Under the pieces are notes generated by a model. That model was not told the DNA's origin, did not search any database, and worked only from the letters and a program-made list of their open reading frames with translations. A stretch of DNA of 64,000 nt, from contig NZ_FOGG01000001.1 of the NCBI RefSeq assembly GCF_900111155.1, forward strand, positions 124,001 to 188,000, written 5' to 3'. Made by a program: the position numbers and the translations under genes. Source of the stretch: Pedobacter rhizosphaerae (lineage in GTDB: Bacteria > Bacteroidota > Bacteroidia > Sphingobacteriales > Sphingobacteriaceae). Positions 56,585 to 64,000 of this stretch are shown one piece after another (position 1 is the stretch's first letter; every line of letters starts with the position of its first letter).

Positions 56585-57982
56585 ATGGATGATAAAATAA
56601 ATGGCGTATTTGCGGCGCAGCAACAAAACAAATTTTTACTGAGAACTACCGATGCAGAAGTACGAATAGCCAAGCTAAACTTGCTTAAGCAAGCCATTAA
56701 AAATTTTGAAGAAGAGATTTTTGCTGCCCTTCAATCTGATTTACGCAAGTGCAGGTTTGAATCGGCGGTTACGGAAGTGCTGTTTATTTATTCGGAAATA
56801 GACCATGCCATTAAAAAATTAAAAGGGTGGATGCGGCCCCGAGGGGTGAGCCGAACGATAAGTAATCTTTTTTCGGGGAATAAAATTTATTATGAGCCCA
56901 AAGGCGTATGCCTCATTATTGCGCCCTGGAATTATCCCTTTCAACTCCTGATGAGCCCGCTGGTGTCGGCTATAGCTGCAGGGAATTGTGCCATGTTGAA
57001 ACCTTCAGAGCTCAGCCCTGCAGTGGCGGGGATATGCTCTAAATTGATTGCTCAAACTTTTGACCCTAAAGAAATTGCATGTTTTGAAGGAGATACCTCC
57101 ATTGCTACAGCCCTGTTGAAGCTTCCGTTCGATCATATTTTTTTCACTGGAAGTACAGCTGTTGGAAAAGTAGTAATGGAAGCTGCGGCAAAGCATCTAA
57201 GTTCGGTAACGTTGGAATTGGGCGGTAAATCGCCTGTAATCATAGATCATAGTGCCGATGTAAAAGATGCCGCAAGAAAAATTGCCTGGGGTAAATTGGT
57301 AAATGCAGGACAAACGTGTATTGCACCAGATTATGTCCTTATTGCAGAGGAGCTGGAAAAGGAATTTGTGACCAGTTTTAAGGCCTCCGTGGAGCAACTG
57401 TTTTTTAATCAGGGAGAGCTTAATCTCACCGAATATGCTAAAATTATCAATCAGAAGCACTTTGATCGATTAAAAGGACTGTTGCACCTTGCATTGCAAG
57501 CAGGAGCGAGATTAGAATGGGGAGGGCAGACTACAGCTGAAAATTTAACTATCCACCCAACAATATTGACCGCTGTTGAGGCAGAAAACCCCATTATGGC
57601 GGAAGAAATCTTTGGACCAATTTTACCCGTTATCACCTATAAAAACCTTCAGGAAGCCATAGATTTTATAAATAAACGAGACAAACCCCTGGCGCTTTAT
57701 GTTTTTTCAAATAGTGCTGAAAATCAAAACAAAATAATAAGAGAAACCAGCGCCGGCGGCAGCTGTATCAATGATGTGCTGATCCATATCAGCAATCCGA
57801 ATTTACCGTTTGGTGGGGTAGGTTCAAGTGGTATGGGAAGTTGCCATGGGATTTATGGTTTTAAGAGTTTTTCGCACGAAAAAGCTGTTGTATTTCAATC
57901 CAGGCTTGGCCTTACCAAATTAATTTATCCTCCTTATCATCAAAAAATGGGTTTATTAAAATGGCTGGAAAAAATATTGTAA
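56585..57982 (+). CDS. Aldehyde dehydrogenase (class 3-like, NAD(P)-dependent)
   Basis: A 465-residue cytoplasmic enzyme oxidising aldehydes to acids. Motifs are the substrate/cofactor stretch APWNYPFQLLMSPLVSAIAA, FTGSTAVGKVVMEAA, glutamate in ELGGKSPVIID and the catalytic cysteine in NAGQTCIAPDYV, plus EEIFGPILPVI and NLPFGGVGSSGMG. The short length and the hydrophobic C-terminus (GLTKLIYPPYHQKMGLLKWL) point to the class 3/fatty-aldehyde subgroup. Substrate is unknown. Followed by YfiT-like and DUF6265-like genes on the same strand. Confidence 0.96.
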   Translation: MDDKINGVFAAQQQNKFLLRTTDAEVRIAKLNLLKQAIKNFEEEIFAALQSDLRKCRFESAVTEVLFIYSEIDHAIKKLKGWMRPRGVSRTISNLFSGNKIYYEPKGVCLIIAPWNYPFQLLMSPLVSAIAAGNCAMLKPSELSPAVAGICSKLIAQTFDPKEIACFEGDTSIATALLKLPFDHIFFTGSTAVGKVVMEAAAKHLSSVTLELGGKSPVIIDHSADVKDAARKIAWGKLVNAGQTCIAPDYVLIAEELEKEFVTSFKASVEQLFFNQGELNLTEYAKIINQKHFDRLKGLLHLALQAGARLEWGGQTTAENLTIHPTILTAVEAENPIMAEEIFGPILPVITYKNLQEAIDFINKRDKPLALYVFSNSAENQNKIIRETSAGGSCINDVLIHISNPNLPFGGVGSSGMGSCHGIYGFKSFSHEKAVVFQSRLGLTKLIYPPYHQKMGLLKWLEKIL

Positions 57983-58019
57983 ATGTTTATTTTTACTACA
58001 GGAATAATAACTTAACCAA

Positions 58020-58553
58020 ATGAATATAGAGCAGCTTAAATATCCTATCGGGCAATTTATTATGCCGGAGGTTGTTGATGAAGAGCAAATTGGAGCCTGG
58101 ATTGCTGATATAGATGGATTGCCAGCTCAGCTTAAAGCGGCAACGGAAAAACTGACACGAGATGATCTCGACCAAACTTATCGCCCGGGAGGCTGGACTT
58201 TAAGGCAAGTCGTTCATCACCTTCCGGATAGCCACATGAATGCTTATATCCGGTTTAAGTTGGCCATCACAGAGGATATTCCTGTTATCAGGCCCTACGA
58301 AGAGCAACTATGGGCAGAAACGGGCGAAGCTAAACTGGGCAACATTAAAATGTCTGTCGATTTGCTTACCAGTTTACACCACCGATGGGTTATTTTTTTA
58401 AGCACACTTAAGCCGGAAGACTACCAAAGGCGATATATTCACCCGGCACTGAACCAGGAACTCACCTTAGCCTATATGCTGGGTTCTTACGCCTGGCATG
58501 GCAAGCATCATTTGGCACACATTGTTAATACAATAGACAATGAAAAAGATTAA
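58020..58553 (+). CDS. YfiT-like DinB-family metal-binding protein (putative thiol transferase)
   Basis: A 177-residue soluble four-helix-bundle protein of the DinB superfamily. YfiT/BstA-type features are the start LKYPIGQFIMPE, PGGWTLRQVVHHLPDSHMNA and the C-terminal YAWHGKHHLAHI, whose histidines together make the nickel/zinc site. The relatives in Bacillus are bacillithiol-S-transferases; whether this host makes bacillithiol or another thiol cannot be told here. The stop overlaps the start of the next gene by 14 bases, indicating co-transcription. Confidence 0.9.
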   Translation: MNIEQLKYPIGQFIMPEVVDEEQIGAWIADIDGLPAQLKAATEKLTRDDLDQTYRPGGWTLRQVVHHLPDSHMNAYIRFKLAITEDIPVIRPYEEQLWAETGEAKLGNIKMSVDLLTSLHHRWVIFLSTLKPEDYQRRYIHPALNQELTLAYMLGSYAWHGKHHLAHIVNTIDNEKD

Positions 58554-59016
58554 TTACCTGACAATTATTTTTATGGTGCTGGTTAGTTGCCCGGCTGCAT
58601 TTGCACAGAAAAGTCCATTAAAAATGTTCGATTTTATGATCGGAACCTGGGAAATGCCCACCAAAAAGGGGAAAATTGTAGAACAATGGGTTCGCCAACA
58701 GGATCAAAGTTTAAGCGGGAAGAGTTTTCAGATTAATGAAAAAGGAGACAGCACACTTACAGAAAGCTTAGTGATCAAAAAGGTTGATGAAGCTATTTTT
58801 TATTGCTCTACCGTAACTGGGCAGAACGAAGGAAAAGAAGTTTGTTTTAAATTGGTTTCGATTGAGAATAAGACTTACGTTTTCGATAATCCTGCTCACG
58901 ATTTTCCTCAGCAAATTGTCTATCAAAATAAAGGCAAAAAACAGTTAATGGCCTGGATTGAGGGCATGAGAAAGGGTCAAAAACGTAAATCTATATTTCA
59001 GTATTCTCGTAAATAA
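58540..59016 (+). CDS. Exported DUF6265-like protein
   Basis: A 158-residue exported protein (signal MKKINYLTIIFMVLVSCPAA). The mature protein begins KSPLKMFDFMIGTWEMPTKK and contains EQWVRQQDQSLSGKSF and NPAHDFPQQIVYQ, a lipocalin-like beta pattern of the DUF6265 group; family name is from memory. A cysteine near the signal end (SCPAAFAQ) could also fit a lipobox, but the Ala-Phe-Ala-Gln ending suggests ordinary cleavage. It overlaps the YfiT-like gene. Function unknown. Confidence 0.8.
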   Translation: MKKINYLTIIFMVLVSCPAAFAQKSPLKMFDFMIGTWEMPTKKGKIVEQWVRQQDQSLSGKSFQINEKGDSTLTESLVIKKVDEAIFYCSTVTGQNEGKEVCFKLVSIENKTYVFDNPAHDFPQQIVYQNKGKKQLMAWIEGMRKGQKRKSIFQYSRK

Positions 59017-59736
59017 TTACATCAATAAGAGCATTCCTGCGCTCATCAATATCATGATTGCATCTTCAACAATCGTTACCGTACTCATTGGTAGGTTAAA
59101 AACTGCGCCCAAACAGGCACATTGAATCTTTTTCTTGTTGATTACACTTTCCAGTACACCCAAAATGCTTATGGTCATTACAATCAAAGTAACCCAATTC
59201 ACCACCGTAGGAGAAAGGTTTAAGGCAAAGGATAGGCCTAAACCCAGTTCTACAAAAGCGTAGATGTAACCCCAGGCACTAAATTTTTTCGCAACAATAT
59301 CATACATGGCATAACTTTCTGCAAAAGCCTTCAGGTTAAGCATTTTGAAAAAGGAGAAGGTAAGGAAAAAGCCGGCCATAAAAGTCCGCATAAATGCCAT
59401 GAGGCTGATGGTGTTTCCGTCCCAGGACAACAGTAAAGCTAGAACTGATACATAGCCGAAGATGAGTAAAATTGGCTTATAGGTTTCTGCCCAGGACCGC
59501 GTTTCTTCCAGGATTTCACTATGGCTTTCGGCAGAAATCTGGTATTTACTGTCCTTGCCACCTAAGGCCTGTTGTAGCGTATCTAAGCCGATGTGCTTGT
59601 CCATACTAATGGTGGCAGATTGTGTGTCTTTAGAAACTTCTACAGCCGTTACTTCCGGCAAAATAAGGAGGTTGTTTTTAACTTTATTTTCGCAACCACC
59701 ACAGGTCATCCCAGTGAGTTGATAGGTATGTGTCAT
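59017..59736 (-). CDS. HMA-domain/MauE-type membrane protein fusion
   Basis: A 239-residue protein. Residues 1-67 are a heavy-metal-associated domain (YQLTGMTCGGCENKVKNNLL) with the metal-binding CGGC. From about 85 there are four or five spans of the MauE/DoxX-like redox-associated family (ILLIFGYVSVLALLLSW; AYVELGLGLSFALNLSP-type) with the pair CAC in KIQCACLGAVFNLP. The start at 59736 is set by the -7 box at 59752-59759, which contains the alternative ATG at 59754. Copper delivery or thiol-redox work at the inner membrane is inferred. Confidence 0.85.
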   Translation of the reverse strand: MTHTYQLTGMTCGGCENKVKNNLLILPEVTAVEVSKDTQSATISMDKHIGLDTLQQALGGKDSKYQISAESHSEILEETRSWAETYKPILLIFGYVSVLALLLSWDGNTISLMAFMRTFMAGFFLTFSFFKMLNLKAFAESYAMYDIVAKKFSAWGYIYAFVELGLGLSFALNLSPTVVNWVTLIVMTISILGVLESVINKKKIQCACLGAVFNLPMSTVTIVEDAIMILMSAGMLLLM

Positions 59737-59751
59737 CTTAAATTTTTTATT

Positions 59752-59759
59752 CAAAATTA
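59752..59759 (-). promoter_or_regulatory. Putative -7 promoter element of the HMA-MauE gene
   Basis: The minus strand reads TAATTTTG, an exact TAnnTTTG match, 16 bases before the preferred ATG. The -33 box is weak. Confidence 0.5.
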
Positions 59760-59833
59760 CAGGTTATTATACCTAAATGTTTACACAATAACTTTAAAGT
59801 TTTATAGAATTTAAAGAAAGGGCATTCTTCAGA

Positions 59834-60658
59834 TTAACTCACTAAAACAGAGGTCATGGTTAATGAACCTCCAACCGCTTTATCATTGAAAAATGAGATC
59901 TCTTCCTGGTCGCCTTTCATTCCGAGGGTATAAATTAATGGCAGGTAATGTTCTGGCGTAGGGATGGCCAGTAATGCCTCCTTGCCTAAATTACGATAAT
60001 TGATTAAGGATTGGTGATCTCCGTTGGCGATGAGATTTTTAAATCTATTGTTCATTTCCATCGCCCAGTCATACCCACCACCATTGATCATTTCCCAGCT
60101 CAGCATTCTTAAATTGTGAACCATATTGCCGCTGCCAAGTACCAGCACACCCTTTTTACGCAAAGCATAAATTTCTTTCGCAATCTCGTAATGCCTTTCG
60201 GGCGATTGGGTGTAATCAATGCTCAATTGCAACACAGGGATATTGGCTTCGGGGTACATATGCCTAACAATAGTCCAGGTGCCGTGATCCAGGCCCCAAT
60301 CGTGATCTAATCCTACAGCTGTAGAATGAACCATTGTTGGGATTTCTGCCGCAAGGGCAGGAGCTCCCGGGGCAGGATATTGAACGTCAAATAATGCCTG
60401 AGGAAAACCTCCGAAATCATGTATTGTACTCGGGAAATCCATCGCTGTAATAAAGGTTCCATGGGTATACCAATGCGCAGAAACCACAAGGACCGCTTTC
60501 GGAACGGGAATGCTTTTGGCGAGATCTGCCCAGCTCTGACTAAACTCATTGTGCTCTATGCCATTCATAGGCGATCCATGGCCAATAAAAATAGTGGGCA
60601 TTAAATCCGTTTTGGGCAGATGCTGAGTAAAATGTCTGAATTGAGATAATGTTGACAT
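59834..60658 (-). CDS. ygiD: 4,5-DOPA-extradiol-dioxygenase-like protein YgiD
   Basis: A 274-residue LigB-family enzyme. Metal ligands and active-site residues are in TIFIGHGSPMNGIEHNEFSQ, VVSAHWYTHGTFITAM, LDHDWGLDHGTWTIVRHMYP and VLGSGNMVHNLRM. E. coli YgiD opens the ring of L-DOPA; the physiological substrate in this organism is unknown. It lies downstream of a YceI gene on the same strand, separated by a perfect inverted repeat. Confidence 0.92.
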   Translation of the reverse strand: MSTLSQFRHFTQHLPKTDLMPTIFIGHGSPMNGIEHNEFSQSWADLAKSIPVPKAVLVVSAHWYTHGTFITAMDFPSTIHDFGGFPQALFDVQYPAPGAPALAAEIPTMVHSTAVGLDHDWGLDHGTWTIVRHMYPEANIPVLQLSIDYTQSPERHYEIAKEIYALRKKGVLVLGSGNMVHNLRMLSWEMINGGGYDWAMEMNNRFKNLIANGDHQSLINYRNLGKEALLAIPTPEHYLPLIYTLGMKGDQEEISFFNDKAVGGSLTMTSVLVS

Positions 60659-60672
60659 GTATTTTTCGAGTT

Positions 60673-60707
60673 ATCCTCATTTCGATTGTTGAATCCGAAA
60701 TGAGGAT
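60673..60707. promoter_or_regulatory. Perfect 12-bp inverted repeat between yceI and ygiD
   Basis: ATCCTCATTTCG (60673-60684) and CGAAATGAGGAT (60696-60707) are exact complements around an 11-base loop, between the yceI stop and the ygiD start. No U tract follows on the minus strand, so it is either a weak terminator, an mRNA-processing hairpin or an operator of ygiD. Confidence 0.65.
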
Positions 60708-60714
60708 GGTAAAA

Positions 60715-61308
60715 TTATTTTGCCTGAACAAACTCCAGGTTTAACCTGATGGCTACATCTTTTGCTACTCCAGCACCTGTAGGATCATATTTTATATGGT
60801 AATCTAAGCGGTTAATGGTTGTCGTTGCACCGAAGCCAGCTTTGGTATTTCCTTGCTGATCTTTAGCCGTTCCGCCATAAACGACATTGAACTTTACTTC
60901 TTTCGTAACGTCGCGAATGGTTAGTTTTCCTGTGAGGATGTAATTATTGGTAACTTTGCCTGCTGTTTTAGTAGCAACTTTCTTAAAAGACGTGCTTTCG
61001 AACTTCATCTCAGGATAGCTCGCAGCATTGAAAAAGTCATCTGTTTTTAAATGATTATCGCGCATTTCAACTCCTGTAGTAATACTATTTACGTCAACAG
61101 TAAAGCTGATTTTAGCATCTGTAAGGTCGGGCTTGGAAGCTGCTACCGTTCCATCGAATTTTTTGAAAGAGCCATCTACAAATGAGATCCCCATATGCTT
61201 GACAGAGAAATTCACGAAAGAATGCATCGGGTCGATTTTCCAGGTCGTTTGGGCGAATGAGGCTACGCTTACAGCGGTAGCAATCAAGAATAAAAATAAC
61301 TTTTTCAT
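60715..61308 (-). CDS. Exported YceI-family lipocalin-like protein
   Basis: A 197-residue exported protein (signal MKKLFLFLIATAVSVASFAQ). YceI features are WKIDPMHSFVNFSVKHMGIS, GSFKKFDGTVAASKPDLTDA, HLKTDDFFNAASYPEMKFES and LTIRDVTKEVKFNV. The family forms a beta-barrel binding isoprenoid chains such as polyprenyl or ubiquinone precursors. A -7 box lies 24-31 bases upstream. It is followed by ygiD after an inverted repeat. Confidence 0.95.
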   Translation of the reverse strand: MKKLFLFLIATAVSVASFAQTTWKIDPMHSFVNFSVKHMGISFVDGSFKKFDGTVAASKPDLTDAKISFTVDVNSITTGVEMRDNHLKTDDFFNAASYPEMKFESTSFKKVATKTAGKVTNNYILTGKLTIRDVTKEVKFNVVYGGTAKDQQGNTKAGFGATTTINRLDYHIKYDPTGAGVAKDVAIRLNLEFVQAK

Positions 61309-61331
61309 ATCAATTGGTTTTTTAATTGATA

Positions 61332-61339
61332 CAAAGTTA
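61332..61339 (-). promoter_or_regulatory. Putative yceI -7 promoter element
   Basis: The minus strand reads TAACTTTG, an exact TAnnTTTG match, 24 bases before the yceI start. No clear -33 TTTG. Confidence 0.45.
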
Positions 61340-61409
61340 GGCGGGATATGTTTTTAAAGGCTTGATGTATGATAAGAAAAGCCTGCAACTCATTTACGGC
61401 CTTCTATGG

Positions 61410-61970
61410 CTAGATTTCATCAAGTGTTTTGCGACTATCCTTAGCTGTCGTTTTATAGGCTGAGGGCGTAATACCCATTACCTTCTTAAATTGCGCCGAT
61501 AGATGCGCAACGCTGCTGTAATTAAGCTGATAGGCAATTTCACTTAAGGTAAGTTCTCCGTAGGTGAGCATTTCTTTAGCCTTCTCTATTTTTTGGGCAA
61601 TAAAATATTTTTCAATGGTTTGGCCTTCTACTTCAGAGAAAACCGCACTTAAATTGGCATATTCTAACTTCAACAGATCGCTTAAATACAGCGATAAATT
61701 TATTTTTAGGGGCTCTATTGCATAATGTACCACATTAATGATCGCTGTTTTTATTTGCTCGGCCAGATGGGTTTTTCTATCTGCTAATAATTCAAAGCCA
61801 AATGGCTGAAGTGATGCCGTTATCTTTTCTTTGTCGGCCGCAGAAAGATCCTGATTCAGGTACACTTCACCGAGCGTAACCGAAACAGGGTTAAAGCCGA
61901 GTTTTTCTAACTCCGCTTTAACCACCATTTTACAACGGTTGCATACCATATTTTTAATATGCAGATTCAT
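61410..61970 (-). CDS. AraC-type regulator with N-terminal CxxC metal-binding-like domain
   Basis: A 186-residue protein. The first 65 residues look like a degenerate heavy-metal-associated fold (LHIKNMVCNRCKMVVKAELE, with a CNRC pair), then a short helical linker and an AraC DNA-binding domain (about 85-180): LKLEYANLSAVFSEVEGQTI and LTLSEIAYQLNYSSVAHLSA followed by FKKVMGITPSAYK. It is the last gene of a copper-linked cluster and its start overlaps the DUF3347 stop. The CxxC suggests it senses copper or another soft metal directly; this is inference. Confidence 0.88.
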   Translation of the reverse strand: MNLHIKNMVCNRCKMVVKAELEKLGFNPVSVTLGEVYLNQDLSAADKEKITASLQPFGFELLADRKTHLAEQIKTAIINVVHYAIEPLKINLSLYLSDLLKLEYANLSAVFSEVEGQTIEKYFIAQKIEKAKEMLTYGELTLSEIAYQLNYSSVAHLSAQFKKVMGITPSAYKTTAKDSRKTLDEI

Positions 61971-62467
61971 TATTTTCCTTTTATCGTTTCAGCAACTTCG
62001 CCGCAATCGAACATCATGCTTCCATAATATGGGTTTTCTACGTTTTCTTTTTCATTTAACCAGCTGGCTTTGGCCATTGGGCAATGTTGAACATATACCG
62101 TACCCTGATTAAATTTAGTCGCTTTTAAAGTTTTAATCATGGCATAAGAAATTCCTTCGAAAGATTTTCTTTGCGATTTGATGTCTGTTGAAGCTGCAAT
62201 TTCTTTGGCTTTGCTCTTCATGATTTTAGACTGCTCCATCCACAAAGTATGCTGTGCCGAAGGTAATGTTTCATGTGGAACAGCATCAACCTTGGCCTGG
62301 AAAACCTTAATTTTTTCAGCAGCTTCCTCATTTTTATCTGTTGCTAAGGCATTTTTTACATCGTAATAAGCAGATAGTACATCATTCAATGCAACCTTAG
62401 CTTTATTTTGTGCAAATGTGATTTGTGTAGTAGCGATTAGGGCTACAATCATTAATATTTTTTTCAT
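61970..62467 (-). CDS. DUF3347 exported protein (putative copper binding)
   Basis: A 165-residue exported protein (signal MKKILMIVALIATTQITFAQ). The helical first part (VALNDVLSAYYDVKNALATD) and the end VQHCPMAKASWLNEKENVEN plus PYYGSMMFDCGEV match DUF3347, the same Cys/Met/His-rich region found at the end of CusB-like efflux adaptors, where it is linked to copper binding. The neighbours encode an HMA protein and a CxxC regulator, supporting a periplasmic copper role. It shares a base with the downstream regulator gene. Confidence 0.9.
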   Translation of the reverse strand: MKKILMIVALIATTQITFAQNKAKVALNDVLSAYYDVKNALATDKNEEAAEKIKVFQAKVDAVPHETLPSAQHTLWMEQSKIMKSKAKEIAASTDIKSQRKSFEGISYAMIKTLKATKFNQGTVYVQHCPMAKASWLNEKENVENPYYGSMMFDCGEVAETIKGK

Positions 62468-62473
62468 TTTGAT

Positions 62474-63286
62474 TTATTTTAATGCGTTAAAGAAATTAAA
62501 TTCTGTCCTCAGCAGATACATGTTTTTAGTGTAACGGCCATCCATATTTCCAGCTGCCTGAAAACGGTAACCTAAATCGATCCGGGTGGTGCTGTTGATA
62601 ATCATTTGTATAGCCGGAGCAATATCTAAATAAGACTGCCCACTACTCGGATCAGTTTTTCCCAGTAATTCCATGTAAACGTTAAAATTGGGCTGGTTGT
62701 AATCTTTGTAAACCACAGGTAAAACCAGATATCCTGAAGATAGGCTGTAAGAAAACATATTGCGCGGCTGAGGCATACCCACTTGTTGTCTGTCTATATT
62801 TTCAAAGGCGTGCGCATAGCCCAATGTGCTCGAAAGGGCCAGTTTGTGTAATAACTGGGTGAAGATTACACCTCCTTGTACTCCGCTATTATCGCCTTCT
62901 AAATTGATATCACGCGTATAGGTTGGGCGCTTACTGGTGCTGATTCTTCCGAAAGCAGCTGCTCTGAAATGACTTTGAGCCTCATCTAACGAAAGAAACC
63001 GGTATTTGGCATACAAACTTCCGCCCTCTAAGCGGTACTTACCATCCATATCTGAGAGAAAAGCCTGAGCATGCATCATGAGGTTTTTGTTAAAACCAAA
63101 CATGACCTCAGGAATAGTTCGGCTTACAAAATCAGGGTTGTTAAACATCCCTTCATTGGTAATTCTTACCCCGATAGATTTGGTTGGCATATTGCTGGCG
63201 GGTTCGGTAAAAACGTAAAGTTCTTGCGCAAAACCTTTAGTAAAAGCACTGATGCTGATCAATGCCAATACGATAATCCGCTTCAT
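62474..63286 (-). CDS. Outer membrane beta-barrel protein, unassigned
   Basis: A 270-residue exported protein (signal MKRIIVLALISISAFTKGFA). The mature chain alternates polar and hydrophobic residues in long strands (EGGSLYAKYRFLSLDEAQSH; ATIQMIINSTTRIDLGYRFQ-like) and ends in RTEFNFFNALK, an aromatic terminal strand of an outer membrane barrel. I do not recognise a named family, though similar proteins occur in Bacteroidota metal-resistance clusters. It sits 6 bases from DUF3347 and 2 bases from the HMA gene, so it belongs to the same operon. Confidence 0.75.
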   Translation of the reverse strand: MKRIIVLALISISAFTKGFAQELYVFTEPASNMPTKSIGVRITNEGMFNNPDFVSRTIPEVMFGFNKNLMMHAQAFLSDMDGKYRLEGGSLYAKYRFLSLDEAQSHFRAAAFGRISTSKRPTYTRDINLEGDNSGVQGGVIFTQLLHKLALSSTLGYAHAFENIDRQQVGMPQPRNMFSYSLSSGYLVLPVVYKDYNQPNFNVYMELLGKTDPSSGQSYLDIAPAIQMIINSTTRIDLGYRFQAAGNMDGRYTKNMYLLRTEFNFFNALK

Positions 63287-63288
63287 GA

Positions 63289-63825
63289 TTAAGAAATAAC
63301 TAAATGATAAATACGGGTTTTCTTGCCATTTACTACTCCGGTACCATTGGCATAAGCATCAGATTTAATGGAAGCTGATTGTTTTTTAAATGAAGACCCT
63401 GAAATGAAATCTTTATCTACTACACTTGCTTTTACCGTTCCGTTAAGCGTTTTATTTTTTGCATTTACAAAGCGGTAAACTGTGCCATCAACAACTGCCT
63501 GACCTTTGTCATCTACTTTAACCTGATCAAAATTGAAGTTTGCGGTTAAGCCACCAACAGAAAAACCTGCATCCTGAACTTTTTTACGTACCAGATCCAG
63601 ATTGATGTCTTTATCCTGTTTGAATGTTAAAATAAAGACGTTTTTGTTTAGATCAGGTTTAATTGAGCTGATGAAATCTAAGGTTTGCAGCGATTTTTGA
63701 GTAGCATTTGAACACATAGAACAAGTTAAACCTGTTACTTGTAAATCTGCCGTGGTAATTTTTTGAGCCGATACACTAACGGCGAAGAAAAGCATTAGAA
63801 TGCTGAATATTTTTAAAGTTTTCAT
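63289..63825 (-). CDS. Exported HMA-domain protein
   Basis: A 178-residue exported protein (signal MKTLKIFSILMLFFAVSVSA). An HMA domain occupies about 24-93: TTADLQVTGLTCSMCSNATQ with the copper-binding CSMC pair, then NVFILTFKQDKDINLDLVRK and KVQDAGFSVGGLT. The C-terminal 80 residues form a beta-rich tail (VDGTVYRFVNAKNKTLNGTV) of unknown role. It is the first gene of the cluster HMA - outer membrane protein - DUF3347 - AraC/CxxC regulator. Periplasmic copper binding is inferred from the CxxC. Confidence 0.9.
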   Translation of the reverse strand: MKTLKIFSILMLFFAVSVSAQKITTADLQVTGLTCSMCSNATQKSLQTLDFISSIKPDLNKNVFILTFKQDKDINLDLVRKKVQDAGFSVGGLTANFNFDQVKVDDKGQAVVDGTVYRFVNAKNKTLNGTVKASVVDKDFISGSSFKKQSASIKSDAYANGTGVVNGKKTRIYHLVIS

Positions 63826-64000
63826 GATTTTTTAGATTAGAATTAAAAATTGAGCCTCTCAGGTATTGAACTTCCAATAACTGCAGGCAAAACTGAATGC
63901 TGAACAAAGTCGAGCATAGGGAGATTTAAAATCCTAATTCCTAAAAATACAATTGAAAATGTGAAGGGGGATGCGTGACGATAAGGGCGGGGCCTTATTG
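63826..64000. other. Upstream flank of the HMA gene at the window edge
   Basis: 175 bases with no convincing gene. Two minus-strand frames are open to the edge but encode low-complexity sequence without a recognisable end of a protein. A CAAAGTCGAGCAT stretch at 63906-63918 resembles the dispersed repeat elements. Promoter of the copper cluster should lie here; no clear TAnnTTTG box was found. Confidence 0.3.

Noticed and set aside
62267..62282. TGTTTCATGTGGAACA, one mismatch from parS
   Set aside because: It lies inside the DUF3347 coding sequence (VPHETLPS), has T in place of C in the central CACGTG, and is 55 kb from the clear pair, so coincidence is more likely.
63826..64000. Possible end of a minus-strand gene at the right edge
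   Set aside because: Open frames there are short, of odd composition and without a recognisable domain.
1..64000. tRNA, rRNA, CRISPR array, prophage or insertion sequence
   Set aside because: No cloverleaf with a recognisable T-loop, no regularly spaced repeat-spacer array, no transposase, integrase or phage gene was seen.

Overview
The window looks like chromosomal DNA from a Bacteroidota bacterium, most likely a Pedobacter-type member of the Sphingobacteriaceae. The grounds are a SusC/SusD pair driven by an ECF sigma/FecR module, many families largely confined to Bacteroidota (DUF4175, DUF4843, DUF2911, DUF3347, two-component propeller kinases), AT-rich intergenic DNA, and repeated -7 boxes of the TAnnTTTG type, three of them paired with a TTTG -33 box at 20-21 bp. 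The species call is inference; no rRNA, tRNA, CRISPR array, insertion sequence or prophage was seen.

Layout. 1-5.7 kb: the start of a dicarboxylate/amino-acid symporter, divergent nadA and nadB (quinolinate synthesis for NAD), a gamma-carbonic-anhydrase-like protein and an Ig-like lipoprotein. 5.8-9.6 kb: mnmG and an ABC-F ATPase, separated by two parS-like ParB sites. 9.6-15.3 kb: a poorly explained intergenic region, a Tat-exported threonine-aldolase-like enzyme, ybeY and a large DUF4175 coiled-coil membrane protein. 15.5-29.6 kb: the most distinctive locus, an ECF sigma factor, FecR anti-sigma factor, SusC without an N-terminal signalling domain, SusD, two further lipoproteins, two TlpA-type thioredoxins, a tandem-lobe aspartyl protease with a PDZ-like end and a third thioredoxin. 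It has no carbohydrate enzyme, so it looks like an importer coupled to periplasmic thiol-redox and proteolytic chemistry.

29.7-38.8 kb: a GDPD-GH16 fusion protein, a Tat-exported phospholipase C, a split two-component system (propeller kinase plus NarL-type regulator), and a VOC protein with an AraC regulator. 38.8-43.3 kb: intergenic DNA with possible small-RNA signals, an NTF2-like protein, DUF2911, a tiny membrane protein and a secreted GH9-polysaccharide deacetylase fusion. 43.4-47.9 kb: a TetR-TolC-EmrA-EmrB efflux operon with an inverted repeat set inside its promoter. 48.2-52.5 kb: PEP carboxylase, a duplicated intergenic repeat and a peroxiredoxin/thioredoxin operon. 52.7-59 kb: an S9 peptidase, a FAD-oxidoreductase-like protein, aldehyde dehydrogenase, a YfiT/DinB protein and a DUF6265-like protein. 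59-64 kb: an HMA-MauE membrane protein, a DODA-type dioxygenase, YceI, and a probable copper-response cluster (HMA protein, outer-membrane protein, DUF3347, AraC regulator with a CxxC domain).

Intergenic space carries several dispersed repeat families: a palindrome with core GGTCYGTGA/TCAYGGACC, a CGACAAGCTCAAC element, CATT-rich microsatellites and a degenerate TATCAAG repeat. All functions are inferred from protein motifs and context; no search was run.
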